Positions 38,294 through 47,676 of a stretch of 64,000 bases of DNA are shown here, in pieces. The notes under the pieces were generated by a model that was not told the DNA's origin, searched no databases, and saw only the letters and a program-made list of their open reading frames with translations. The DNA comes from Sulfolobus tengchongensis (GTDB taxonomy: Archaea > Thermoproteota > Thermoprotei_A > Sulfolobales > Sulfolobaceae): positions 958,501-1,022,500 of the forward strand of contig NZ_CP146016.1 of NCBI RefSeq assembly GCF_036967215.1. Direction: 5' to 3'. Position 1 is the first letter of the stretch. Each line of letters starts with the position of its first letter. Both the position numbers and the translations under genes were made by a program.

Positions 38294-39576
38294 TTAAGGA
38301 AATTTTTGAAGTCTTACTCTTTTTATCGTCATTTTTTACTTCTTTATGGATAATACTGCAGATATTTTATTATAGAATTTCCTATGATAATTACTATATT
38401 GGAAATTCCTCTTCATTTAACAATGAAATGAGAAAGAAAAAAATAGATATTATAGTTGCTATAAGAAACGAGAATGAAAAAACGATCAAAGAGTTAGTAG
38501 ATAATCTCTCAAATTTAGATTATGAGCATTATAGAGTGATAGTAGTATCTGATGATACTGAAGATAACTTCAAAAAAATTATAGACGCTATAGGCAAAAT
38601 ACCAGAGAATTTCATAATCGTAAGAAGAGAAAAAAATTATGGAAGAAAAGCTGGTGCATTAAACTTTGCTCTTACTCTCTCTAACGCAGACTTAGTGGTA
38701 TTTCTAGACGCTGAAGCTAGAGTTGAAAGAGACTTCTTAAACAAAGTATCCCAATTGGAGTATGACGCAATGGCATTTAGATTGAAAATTAGAAATCCAA
38801 TTACACCAATTCAAAAGATATATGCAATAACAAACGAGTTTGTAATGAATTCCTTATTTAAAGCTAGGCAAAAGTTGGGTCTACTAATCTTCGCTAATGG
38901 TTCAGCACTAGCAATAAAGAGAGACATCTTACTTAAAGTAGGCAAATGGAAAGAAAATAGAGTGACAGAAGATTTAGAACTTGGAATTCGCTTGGCTCTG
39001 AATAGCATAAGGGTAAATTATATCGATAATATTATAGTTTATACTTTAGCTCCCTATGATATTGTAGATCTATATAATCAGATTAAAAGATGGGCATATG
39101 GCTCAGCAGAGCTATTAATTTATAGCCTAAATCTATTTAAACTAGGTATAAAGGGGATTGAAGGCTTCATATATGTACAACAATGGGGTATTTATCCCTT
39201 ATATTTATTAATGATTATATTAATTTTGTCGTTTCAATTTTTACTGAATATCAATTATATATATATAGTAATATCGTTATTGCCAATTGTAGTCACCAAT
39301 GGGTTTTATATAGCATTAGTAAATCCTAAGGGCGATTACAGAAGTGGTCTTGTTACCATAATGGCTTCACTTATAGGATATTTAGAAGGAGTATTTAAAA
39401 TAAGATTTGAATGGAAAGTTACGCCAAAAAGTTACGTTCAAAAGGAAGAAGAGATAACCAGCATAAAAATATTGGGCCTAGTCTTGGGAGTCTTTGCATA
39501 CATTAATTCAATTTTCAGTAATACTTTAGCATCATTCTTGCTTATTCTGATTTCTATGGCCCTTTTACTTGTATAG
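38290..39576 (+). CDS. Membrane glycosyltransferase, family 2
   Basis: 428 aa. One N-terminal membrane helix ([21 protein letters not shown]), a GT-A domain with [21 protein letters not shown] near residue 53, [16 protein letters not shown] (the DxD position) near 135, [13 protein letters not shown] (catalytic base) near 225 and [11 protein letters not shown] (Q-x-x-R-W), then about four C-terminal helices. This is the processive cellulose/hyaluronan synthase-like layout, so it probably makes a polysaccharide or glycolipid at the membrane. Translation-coupled to ppa, whose activity would pull sugar-nucleotide chemistry forward. Confidence 0.85.
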   Translation: MIKEIFEVLLFLSSFFTSLWIILQIFYYRISYDNYYIGNSSSFNNEMRKKKIDIIVAIRNENEKTIKELVDNLSNLDYEHYRVIVVSDDTEDNFKKIIDAIGKIPENFIIVRREKNYGRKAGALNFALTLSNADLVVFLDAEARVERDFLNKVSQLEYDAMAFRLKIRNPITPIQKIYAITNEFVMNSLFKARQKLGLLIFANGSALAIKRDILLKVGKWKENRVTEDLELGIRLALNSIRVNYIDNIIVYTLAPYDIVDLYNQIKRWAYGSAELLIYSLNLFKLGIKGIEGFIYVQQWGIYPLYLLMIILILSFQFLLNINYIYIVISLLPIVVTNGFYIALVNPKGDYRSGLVTIMASLIGYLEGVFKIRFEWKVTPKSYVQKEEEITSIKILGLVLGVFAYINSIFSNTLASFLLILISMALLLV

Positions 39577-41290
39577 CTTTGGTTCTAGACATGGATTCGG
39601 CCTCTTTCAATGCCTCCTCTGGTTTCAAACTATACTTTATAATATAGCTTTTTACCAGCTTATAACTTTCTTCACTTTGTATTATCTCCCTTGATGTTGC
39701 CAATAATTTTAAGAATAGTGCTCTTCTTTCTATTTCCCTTTTGACATCGTCTAAGTTAAGACCAGCTTCTTCTATTCTGTTTCTTAAAACTCTGGCAGAA
39801 TCTAAATTAAGCGCAAAGGAATCGTTTTTCGGATCCCAACTAACTACCCTTCTATAGTCATTCCAACTAACTATTTCATCTATAGCAACAACACGCCTTC
39901 TTAGCACTATCTTTTCTCCTATATATACTGGCAATCTTCTAATAGTCATTACGATATTCATCATGGGTATCCACTCTTGTGGAATGTTAAGAGGTTCGTT
40001 CATAAGCCTCTTTATTGCGGAATCGGTATTGTACGCGTGAAATGTTGTAGCACCACCGTGACCAGTTGAGATTGCTTGAAATAGGACATAGGCCTCTTGT
40101 CCTCTAATCTCACCTACTACTATTATATCTGGCCTATATCTTAATGATAGTTTCAATAAATCCATTAATGATATTTCTTTACCCACACCTGCATATGCAG
40201 GTCTTGCATATAGCTGAACCCAATTAGAATGCGCTAGCCTAATTTCCGGAATATCTTCTATTGAAACTATTTTCATACTTTCTTTAACAAGATTCAAAAC
40301 TGAATTAAGTAATGTAGTTTTTCCTGCACCTGTTACACCTATTGACATTATACTCATTCTTAAATCCATTGCATACCACAAATATGCTGCTAATTCTGCT
40401 GAAACTGTACCAGAATTAATTAAGTCCAGTATCGTTATCGGTTTCTCACTAAATCTTCTTATAACCACAGATGAGCCTGTAGCTGAAACTTCACGTCTAA
40501 ATGTAGCTGCAATTCTATCACCATTAGGTAACATACCATCCTGTATTGGTTCAGCAACAGATATTGATTTTCCAGTGATTGAAAGCATCCTTAAAACTAA
40601 TTGATCTAACAGTTCTTCTCCATCAATCGAGAGGTCAAGCTGTGGTGAAATTCTCATGTTTTTGGTAAAAACGATATTAGTGGGAACATATTCGTAATTT
40701 CTATGATAAACGTAGACTGGATTGTTTAGCCCGGAAACTGATATATCTTCTATGTTCTTGTCAGCTACCAATGGAGTTAATATATTATAACCAAACATGT
40801 TCCTTAACAAATAGTATAGTGTTACTCTCGCGTTTGTATGTAATACATTTATATTTCCCCTTCTCTCTTGGATAATCTTAAAGTCTGATCGTTTCTTATC
40901 TAGCTCAAAAATAATTTTAGCGAGATCCAAAGATGGATTCTTTGAAAGCAATTCTCTCTCGATCTCATCTATAAAGGCAGTGTACATGTCAAATATAATA
41001 TTATTTACCGGTGGTTCTAGTAAAACATACTTATAAATACCCTTTTTCTCTTCAAAGGTTATAAACACGTGGGGATTAGGTAAAACTAGCTCAATATTAT
41101 TTTGGGTTAAATTAGACTTTACCTCTTCTGGTACCAGATTAAGAATGTTTATCTCATAATCAGTTATAATTGATGTAACTTCTTCTGGAATAGAAGTTAT
41201 TGGATAAAGTGTTACAGGTAATTCAGTAATCACAATCTTTTTAACTACATTATTATTTTTGGGAAATATGGATTTGAAAATGTTCTTCAT
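39554..41290 (-). CDS. Type II/IV secretion (pilus assembly) ATPase
   Basis: 578 aa GspE/PilB/TadA-type ATPase. Walker A is IGVTGAGKTTLLNSVLNL, Walker B DIIVVGEIRGQEA, with the Asp box region SIEDIPEIRL and the His box STGHGGATTFHAYN. The N-terminal about 200 residues form the variable domain. It powers assembly of a type IV pilus-like filament together with the downstream-encoded platform protein. S. solfataricus has a characterised paralogue at this place in the gene order as I recall. No pilin or prepilin peptidase is in the window. Convergent 23-nt overlap with the glycosyltransferase. Confidence 0.92.
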   Translation of the reverse strand: MKNIFKSIFPKNNNVVKKIVITELPVTLYPITSIPEEVTSIITDYEINILNLVPEEVKSNLTQNNIELVLPNPHVFITFEEKKGIYKYVLLEPPVNNIIFDMYTAFIDEIERELLSKNPSLDLAKIIFELDKKRSDFKIIQERRGNINVLHTNARVTLYYLLRNMFGYNILTPLVADKNIEDISVSGLNNPVYVYHRNYEYVPTNIVFTKNMRISPQLDLSIDGEELLDQLVLRMLSITGKSISVAEPIQDGMLPNGDRIAATFRREVSATGSSVVIRRFSEKPITILDLINSGTVSAELAAYLWYAMDLRMSIMSIGVTGAGKTTLLNSVLNLVKESMKIVSIEDIPEIRLAHSNWVQLYARPAYAGVGKEISLMDLLKLSLRYRPDIIVVGEIRGQEAYVLFQAISTGHGGATTFHAYNTDSAIKRLMNEPLNIPQEWIPMMNIVMTIRRLPVYIGEKIVLRRRVVAIDEIVSWNDYRRVVSWDPKNDSFALNLDSARVLRNRIEEAGLNLDDVKREIERRALFLKLLATSREIIQSEESYKLVKSYIIKYSLKPEEALKEAESMSRTKAIQVKGP

Positions 41291-41313
41291 TATATATCAC
41301 TCCTTCTTCTTCC

Positions 41314-43167
41314 TTATAAAGATGTTGATGTAGGAGATATAGAAGGTATAAGGGATATGTGTAAGGATATTATAACTAAGATAGCTGTTATAACGACTAA
41401 AATTGCTGCGTGTATGAAACCAGCTGCTGTCTTTCCATAACCAATTTTTCCTACAAGTAGTCCAGCTAAGAATGAGTTAAATAGTGAAGATACAGCTATT
41501 ACGTATAACGCTTTAGGTAATATTATAGTTGCATTAGATAATGGACCATAGGAGGACACAAATGACTGATGAGATAGCAAGGTGTACATTGCATTACCTA
41601 ATAAAATAGAAGCGACTAATGCTAATATTATCCCGATATATGGAGCATATAATAGTACTCTTATTTTAGAGTTATAACTCCTCCTTATTCTTATTTGAGC
41701 ATCGACTTGTTCAGCCAGCGATTCAACTGTTTCTGGAGTTAAACTACCTATCTCTATCATATCTGCCAATGAAACTAGAGAAACCTTGCTCGAGAAATCT
41801 AAAATTTTCTCCGAAGCAATCTTGAACGCATCTTTTAATGGAACTCCTAGAAGCGAATATGCATAAATTGTATTTAATATGTTTCTAAACTTACCCATTT
41901 CTGGTGAATCCTTTAAGTTTTTAACTACTGTTGCAGGATTAAGACCAGCTCTTAATCCTTCGGCAACAGCTCTTAGAAACGCTACAACATAAACGTCATA
42001 TCCAGTACCTTCTCTTAACTCCTTAGTTGCCACTATTGCGGGGGGAACAACTGCAATTAATAAACCAATTGTAAACGCTAATATGGTGAACGGTATCTGA
42101 GGTACTCCACCAGTTAAGAAAAGAAGATAAAATAGAAGTGGTATAGGTAATTTTATTACAAATAATAATATAAATGAAAATAATAAACCTAAGGGAAATG
42201 TAATATAGAAGACCTTATATGCTTTTAATGATTTTTCTGGAAATCTGAATTGAGTTTGATCAACAACCCATACAAATAGTAGATTTATTAAGGGTATCAT
42301 AACTATTGCGAAAATAGCCAATATTGGAAACGGAACAGAGCCAAAAAGAGATGGAAATATAGCCTGTAATAACATTACTAGGAAGAAGGTTATAAATCCA
42401 GAAGATAGCCATATAACAAAACCCTCCGCTATTCCAGATAGATTCTCAGCTGCTGTCGAAGCTAGCGTCTCTATATTCTTAAGCATATCTTTGGCCTTTG
42501 CCTCCATTGTATCTAATACTGGAGCACCCGTCCTTACCGCAGTTACATAAGTGATTAGGAACTCATTAAATACTTTTGATGGTGAAGTTTCCATCGCGTC
42601 AACTATTGCGTTCTCTACGCTTTCTCCTAAATACTTAACTCTTTTATTAACATATAACGCTATTTGAGTAGCGTATTGCATAGCAGTAGATTTAGATAAA
42701 TATTCAAAAACGTACCTAGCACTCAAACCAGACCTTAAAAAAACGTTAAATATGGCTGAGAATGCTGGGGCTTCACTATCTAAACCAATTCTCCTATTCT
42801 CAGTTAACTGAGACACTTGAAGGATTTGAATTAAGTAAACTACAGGAGGTATTATTATACCAAATATAAGCATTGTTAAAAACCCTGCTAAATATTTAGT
42901 AAGAAGCGTTAATCTATATAATTCATAGAATCTCACGGAAACTACTATGAGAATCGCTGATATCACCAACGATAAAACTAGAAAGAGAAATAGTCTAGAA
43001 GCGAATAATCTAGGATCTTGATTTATTCCAGCTTTCCTTATCTTCTTATCTAAGTTTTCGGCTAATTTACTGACTATACCCATGTTATAAAACAATAAAT
43101 CAATCTTAGAAGGACCTTGATAGCTAGAAGCTGTTTTATTATTTCTTTTACTATTAAATATACTCAT
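41314..43167 (-). CDS. Type IV pilus-like platform protein with two T2SF domains
   Basis: 617 aa membrane protein, about twice the length of a single TadC/GspF. Two T2SF-type cytoplasmic domains can be seen (RSGLSARYVFEYLSKS with GESVENAIVDAME, and RAGLNPATVVKNLKDSPEMGKFRNIL with GVPLKDAFKIAS). They are separated by several membrane helices, and more helices lie at the C-terminus. It forms the inner platform on which the ATPase at 39.6 kb acts. It is the upstream gene, with 23 nt to the ATPase start. Confidence 0.9.
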   Translation of the reverse strand: MSIFNSKRNNKTASSYQGPSKIDLLFYNMGIVSKLAENLDKKIRKAGINQDPRLFASRLFLFLVLSLVISAILIVVSVRFYELYRLTLLTKYLAGFLTMLIFGIIIPPVVYLIQILQVSQLTENRRIGLDSEAPAFSAIFNVFLRSGLSARYVFEYLSKSTAMQYATQIALYVNKRVKYLGESVENAIVDAMETSPSKVFNEFLITYVTAVRTGAPVLDTMEAKAKDMLKNIETLASTAAENLSGIAEGFVIWLSSGFITFFLVMLLQAIFPSLFGSVPFPILAIFAIVMIPLINLLFVWVVDQTQFRFPEKSLKAYKVFYITFPLGLLFSFILLFVIKLPIPLLFYLLFLTGGVPQIPFTILAFTIGLLIAVVPPAIVATKELREGTGYDVYVVAFLRAVAEGLRAGLNPATVVKNLKDSPEMGKFRNILNTIYAYSLLGVPLKDAFKIASEKILDFSSKVSLVSLADMIEIGSLTPETVESLAEQVDAQIRIRRSYNSKIRVLLYAPYIGIILALVASILLGNAMYTLLSHQSFVSSYGPLSNATIILPKALYVIAVSSLFNSFLAGLLVGKIGYGKTAAGFIHAAILVVITAILVIISLHISLIPSISPTSTSL

Positions 43168-43214
43168 CTTAGTATCTATTTCACATACCTATACTTAAAC
43201 TTATATAGAAGAAT

Positions 43215-44270
43215 TCACTTTATATGAATTTCAACTATATCCCCATCTTCTAGAACATGTGATGGGCCAACTTTTTGCCCTTGGAACTTCACTGATTTCC
43301 CCCATACTCTGGCATACTTAAAATTCTCAGCTAAAGAAGAATGTAACTTTTTAGCTACGTCTATTACCGTGGATCCCTTCTTGAGAATTAATGGATCAGT
43401 AGTAGGATCCTCACCTGGCTCTTTAGTATAGATACGTATTACCTCCAACATATCAAATAAAAGTTTAGGTAATTTATCTATCTCATTAGCTGTTAAAATA
43501 GGCAACTCACTTGTATTAATTTTATCTTTGGCTACTACTATCGTAGGCTTATAACTTACAGCCTCAAAGATAGATTTTTCTATATCGTCCAAAGTAACTT
43601 CACCTATTATCTTCACTATTGCAGTTTTTATGCCAAAGCTTTCTATATATTCTCTTACTGTTTTCTCATCAGTATCTACAAGCTTGCCAAAATTTATTAT
43701 TCTAATCCCAGAAATACCGTATCTAGTCCTTTCTATAATTACTCTTCCCTTAGGTTTTCTTAATAAAATATTATTATTCTCAAGAATATTTCTTATAAAT
43801 GATAACTCTTCTTCACTATTTACTGCTATCACTATCTCGTCTGCGTTCCTAATTAAACCAATAGTTTTAGAAATTGGAAGATTTTTAGGCGGGTTTACCA
43901 ATTGTATTTGAACATCTTCATATCTTACCATCCCCGGTACTGGAAGATCATTAAACTCTTGCCTTACATTTGTGAGTTTCCTCATAATAAAAGATCTGAG
44001 AAAAACATCACCTAGCAAGATTACTTGACCTGCCCCCTCTTTCTCAATAAATAAAGAAAAGCCACTGCTTTTCTTAGTTTTTCTAACCTCAACTTCTTCT
44101 CTTAATTCCGCCATTCGTCTTCTAGCCCAATATACTAAATTTTCTGTTCCTTTATGCTTTGGAACTTCCTTAAGAAATTCTTGTAAAGCTTGTAATTTCT
44201 CCTCTGGTGTTTTAGCATCCATCACTTTAAGCCATTTGGCTTTAGCTTCAGCTGGTAAGTTCGTTACCAT
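43215..44270 (-). CDS. DRG-like TGS-domain protein with a decayed GTPase domain
   Basis: 351 aa. The N-terminal helices (TPEEKLQALQEFLKEVPKHKGTENLVYWARRRMAELREE) and the C-terminal TGS domain (LILKKGSTVIDVAKKLHSSLAENFKYARVWGKSVKFQGQKVGPSHVLEDGDIVEI) match archaeal/eukaryal DRG GTPases. The P-loop is gone: near residue 87 the sequence is LLGDVFLRSFIMRKLTN, not GxxxxGKS. The DxxG motif reads QLVNPP and the N-K-x-D motif reads VAKDKIN. GTP binding is very unlikely. DRG proteins act on translating ribosomes, in keeping with this operon of NMD3 and aIF2-beta. Its ATG overlaps the rnhB stop by 7 nt. Confidence 0.88.
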   Translation of the reverse strand: MVTNLPAEAKAKWLKVMDAKTPEEKLQALQEFLKEVPKHKGTENLVYWARRRMAELREEVEVRKTKKSSGFSLFIEKEGAGQVILLGDVFLRSFIMRKLTNVRQEFNDLPVPGMVRYEDVQIQLVNPPKNLPISKTIGLIRNADEIVIAVNSEEELSFIRNILENNNILLRKPKGRVIIERTRYGISGIRIINFGKLVDTDEKTVREYIESFGIKTAIVKIIGEVTLDDIEKSIFEAVSYKPTIVVAKDKINTSELPILTANEIDKLPKLLFDMLEVIRIYTKEPGEDPTTDPLILKKGSTVIDVAKKLHSSLAENFKYARVWGKSVKFQGQKVGPSHVLEDGDIVEIHIK

Positions 44271-44902
44271 AATCTCTTACCCTCTTTATTTACATAATAT
44301 AAAGGAGCTATAGAACGTAAAACTTTCCATGATCTTCTTATAATAGGAGGAGGATTTGGATTTTTCTCATAAAAAGATTTAAGCCACTTTAACGTTCTAG
44401 GATCCGCGGGATATCCGCTTCCGAAGTCACCATATATTTCTTTCAGCTTATCAATATAGTCATCTCTTATGACCTTAGCTATTATACTAGCCGCGCTAGC
44501 CTCAACGAACAACTCATCGGCTTTATGGACCACATTAGGTTTATACCCTAGTTCAGTAATAAGAGCTATCACTGGCTTTTCCTCACCTACTTTATCAACT
44601 GTTATTATGTTAGGATTAAAAACCGATAGTGAGAGAATTATTTTAGATACTGCATCATACGTTAAATCGTTTAGATTATATTCATCTATCTCGTTAGGAA
44701 AAACTTTAACAACAGTAAAAGCTTCAACAGTGCTAGTAATTATACTAAACAATTTCTCTCTTCTTTCTCTAGTTAACTGTTTACTATCTTTTACACCAAT
44801 TCCCTTTAGAAAATTTAGCTTGCTCTCGCTAATAACTACACCTGCAACTATCATTGGACCTATTAATGATCCTCGACCAGCCTCATCTATACCTATTCTC
44901 AT
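44264..44902 (-). CDS. rnhB: Ribonuclease HII
   Basis: 212 aa; cleaves RNA in RNA-DNA hybrids and at single ribonucleotides. The active site opens the protein (IGIDEAGRGSLIGPMIVAGV, D-E-A-G-R-G), with a later GVKDSKQLT, IITVDKVG and VVHKADELFVEASAASIIAKVIRD carrying the remaining acidic residues and the GSGYPADPRT loop. Overlaps NMD3 upstream by 4 nt and the TGS gene downstream by 7 nt. Confidence 0.96.
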   Translation of the reverse strand: MRIGIDEAGRGSLIGPMIVAGVVISESKLNFLKGIGVKDSKQLTRERREKLFSIITSTVEAFTVVKVFPNEIDEYNLNDLTYDAVSKIILSLSVFNPNIITVDKVGEEKPVIALITELGYKPNVVHKADELFVEASAASIIAKVIRDDYIDKLKEIYGDFGSGYPADPRTLKWLKSFYEKNPNPPPIIRRSWKVLRSIAPLYYVNKEGKRLW

Positions 44903-45612
44903 ATCCTCAATGAAATAACTAGTTTTGCCTCTCTTTTACCGTTTTTCATCCTTTCATTCTGATAGCTCTCGTTAACTTCAACATTTACGATAGATGATAT
45001 CATAGTTATAAGCTTCCTCGCAGTACTCTTACTCATAAAATAGTAGTCTACTCCCTCTTTACCTTCTATGATATCAGAAATATTGTCTATAATATCTGTA
45101 GAAAAGAAAGATTCAAAAAATGCTCTCTTCTTATCATCTATTCCAATTTTACTCTTACTCCTTAATTGAACTATGGCCTCATAATATCGCGTTTTCTTTC
45201 TAAAACATGAATCACAGAGGACTCTTTCCATTTCTAAATTAATTATAGCTTCTTGAGAGAAGGGCTTCCCTCTTATTTTTCCTCTAAACTCTATAGTTGC
45301 AAATGAATGACCACTTGGATCTTTCCATATATTTTTTACATCAAATGCAAATTCATCTACGTTTTTATTGATTTCCACATTCTCTCCTAACTCTCTAATT
45401 ATAATATCCTCTACAACAGATGTAAGTGAGGTTTTAGAAGACCTTACCCATTTACCTTTAACCCATTGCGCACCACAAATTTTACAATATTTTCCACTAA
45501 TTTTCCTAGGAACCTCGATTAGTTTTTTAGTTTTTATATAACAATCCACACATAACGAATCTATTAGCTCAACGTTTTGTCTTCCACATAATACACAAAA
45601 TTTCCCGGACAT
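44899..45612 (-). CDS. nmd3: NMD3-family ribosome export/biogenesis factor
   Basis: 237 aa archaeal NMD3, which binds the large ribosomal subunit. Zinc-binding pairs are visible: KFCVLCGRQNVELIDSLCVDCYIK at the start, GKYCKICGAQW near residue 40, and VLCDSCFRKK near 131. The rest is the conserved NMD3 core. The eukaryotic export domain is absent. It sits between DUF424 and rnhB in a translation operon, with ATGA coupling to rnhB. Confidence 0.88.
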   Translation of the reverse strand: MSGKFCVLCGRQNVELIDSLCVDCYIKTKKLIEVPRKISGKYCKICGAQWVKGKWVRSSKTSLTSVVEDIIIRELGENVEINKNVDEFAFDVKNIWKDPSGHSFATIEFRGKIRGKPFSQEAIINLEMERVLCDSCFRKKTRYYEAIVQLRSKSKIGIDDKKRAFFESFFSTDIIDNISDIIEGKEGVDYYFMSKSTARKLITMISSIVNVEVNESYQNERMKNGKREAKLVISLRI

Positions 45613-45618
45613 CGAACA

Positions 45619-45915
45619 TCACACATTGTATACTTGAGCAAACTTCACACCTTCAACACTTATAACTGCGTCTTTATGAACTAGTCCTCTTTTTATTGCC
45701 TCTTCTACCACACAATTTCCTACTATACTCATAACTGTAGCCTCATCTATTAGAGAAAAAGCATAATCTAGTTCGACTTCTTGTCCTCCATAAAATTTCT
45801 CACTAACATTCAGTATTATTTCCCCTTCTCTGAAAACCTTTCCCAACAGTTCTGCTTGGCATATATTTACTAATGTCATACCTTGCGCTCTAATAACATT
45901 GAGGATAACTTTCAT
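45619..45915 (-). CDS. DUF424 protein of the aIF2-beta operon
   Basis: 98 aa starting at ATG 45915, which overlaps the aIF2-beta stop by 4 nt; a longer frame from 46017 is ruled out by that gene. The sequence GMTLVNICQAELLGKVFREGEIILNVSEKFYGGQEVEL and the rest fit the archaeal DUF424 family, which is regularly linked to aIF2-beta and NMD3. Its function is unproven; a role near the ribosome or tRNA is inferred from context. Confidence 0.85.
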   Translation of the reverse strand: MKVILNVIRAQGMTLVNICQAELLGKVFREGEIILNVSEKFYGGQEVELDYAFSLIDEATVMSIVGNCVVEEAIKRGLVHKDAVISVEGVKFAQVYNV

Positions 45916-46331
45916 AGCGGTTTCACTGGAGTTTGAGCACCACATGCAAGACAAACTATATACCAAGTTTTCTTTTCCTTCTTTAATATGGTATCTAAGC
46001 TCTTGCAAGTGCTGCATTCTACATAAGCTCTAAGGAATCTCTCCATTAACGTATTTACCACTTGCGACGAAAACTTTCCTTGAATTATAAGTTCGCCTTT
46101 ATCATCAACATTACCTGGTGCAGCTAATTCCTTTAGAAGATATTTCATACATATTTTATCTTCCCTTCTAATTCTATCACAATACTCCGAAAAATTCCTT
46201 ATTATAGTTGTATTCCCTATGTTCAGAATCACTAGACTAGGTAATGTTTGCGTACCAGCTTTATGAACTTTCTCAGGTAGTTTTGAGTACAGTCTATCTA
46301 GCAACTCTACGTATTCTTTTTCTGAACTCAC
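45912..46331 (-). CDS. eif2b: Translation initiation factor aIF2 subunit beta
   Basis: 139 aa. It is part of the heterotrimer that brings initiator tRNA to the small subunit. An N-terminal helix (YVELLDRLYSKLP), the alpha/beta core (IIRNFSEYCDRIRREDKICMKYLLKELAAPGNVDDKGELIIQGKFSS), and a C-terminal C4 zinc ribbon (ECSTCKSLDTILKKE and VCLACGAQTPV). First gene of a five-gene translation operon reading leftwards to the TGS protein. Divergent from the methylthiotransferase. Confidence 0.95.
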   Translation of the reverse strand: MSSEKEYVELLDRLYSKLPEKVHKAGTQTLPSLVILNIGNTTIIRNFSEYCDRIRREDKICMKYLLKELAAPGNVDDKGELIIQGKFSSQVVNTLMERFLRAYVECSTCKSLDTILKKEKKTWYIVCLACGAQTPVKPL

Positions 46332-46375
46332 ATTAAATCTATAAGCGCATTGGGTTTAAAATACTACTGAAGAAA

Positions 46376-47641
46376 ATGAAAAACGTCTACATTGAAACTT
46401 ATGGTTGTGCACTAAACAGAGCAGATACATACGTAATGATAACTTTACTTAAAAATGAGGGTTACAACTTTGTAGAAAATCCAGAAGGAGCTGATATTAT
46501 AATACTAAATACTTGCGCAGTAAGATTAGAAACTGAGGAAAGAATGAAACAGAGGATTAGAGAGCTAAATAAGTTGTCGAAAAAGTTAATAGTCGCTGGA
46601 TGCATGAGTGGAGCAGAGCCGGCTACAGTACTCTCTATAGCACCAAATGCGTCATTAATAGGGCCTCAATCCGTTGAGAAAATTGTAGATGTGGTAGAAA
46701 GCAAAGATAGGAAAATCTTGCTAGAAGGTGATAGGGCATTCATGACGCCCAGAGTATTTGATGGAAAAATTGCCATAATCCCAGTAGCAGATGGATGCGC
46801 GGGTAACTGTAGCTTCTGCATAACTAAATTAGCTAGAAGAAAGTTAAGAAGTTATCCACTAAGAGAAATTGTAGAGGCCGCCAAATATTCTATACAAAGA
46901 GGCGCGAAAGAGATAGAACTTACTGGGCAAGATACTGCTGCATATGGGTTAGATCTAGGAGGATCTATAAAATTAACTGATGTAGTAAATGCGGTCGCTG
47001 AATTAGAAGGAGATTTTATGATAAGAATCGGCATGATGACACCAGAACAAGCAATTAGAATTATTGATGACCTGATAGAAGTGTTAAAGAACCCTAAGGT
47101 ATATAAGTTCGTGCATTTGCCAGTTCAGAGTGGGGACGATAGAGTATTGAAATTGATGAATAGAAAGTACACGATAGAGGAGTATAAGAACCTTGTGTCT
47201 GAAATAAGAAGTAAAGTACCATTCGTAAATATAACTACTGATATAATCATAGGCCATCCAGGAGAGGATGAAGAGGCTTTTAACAATACCCTATTACTTA
47301 TGAAGGAAATACGCTTTGAAAGAATACATCTAGCAATGTACTCAATAAGACCAAATACAAGAAGCGCTTCGCTACCTCAAATTCCAGATAACATTAAGAA
47401 AATGAGAATCCAAATAGCTAATAAGTTATATGAAGATATTGCATTATCAATCCATTCTGACTATGTTGGAGTTATAAGTCGAGTTATAACTACAGAACTA
47501 GGACGTAAGGGATCGGTAATTGGAAGATTAGTAAATTATATCCCAGTAGTAATTAAAAATGAAAATGCGGAATTAGGTAAATGGTACGACGTAAAAATAA
47601 CCGAAGCATCATTTTATGACTTACGTGGAGTACTTGTTTAA
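46376..47641 (+). CDS. tRNA threonylcarbamoyladenosine methylthiotransferase
   Basis: 421 aa radical-SAM enzyme of the MiaB/RimO/MtaB group, archaeal-eukaryal (CDKAL1-like) type, adding a methylthio group to t6A37 of tRNA. The N-terminal cluster site has YIETYGCALNRADTY, LNTCAVRL and VAGCMSG (three Cys). The radical-SAM cluster is DGCAGNCSFCITKLARR near residue 140. The TRAM domain closes the protein. The acceptor t6A is made by Kae1/Sua5, outside this window. Divergent from aIF2-beta, in keeping with translation context. Confidence 0.92.
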   Translation: MKNVYIETYGCALNRADTYVMITLLKNEGYNFVENPEGADIIILNTCAVRLETEERMKQRIRELNKLSKKLIVAGCMSGAEPATVLSIAPNASLIGPQSVEKIVDVVESKDRKILLEGDRAFMTPRVFDGKIAIIPVADGCAGNCSFCITKLARRKLRSYPLREIVEAAKYSIQRGAKEIELTGQDTAAYGLDLGGSIKLTDVVNAVAELEGDFMIRIGMMTPEQAIRIIDDLIEVLKNPKVYKFVHLPVQSGDDRVLKLMNRKYTIEEYKNLVSEIRSKVPFVNITTDIIIGHPGEDEEAFNNTLLLMKEIRFERIHLAMYSIRPNTRSASLPQIPDNIKKMRIQIANKLYEDIALSIHSDYVGVISRVITTELGRKGSVIGRLVNYIPVVIKNENAELGKWYDVKITEASFYDLRGVLV

Positions 47642-47676
47642 AAAAATTAAACCTACACGCAGGTATATTAGTTGTA

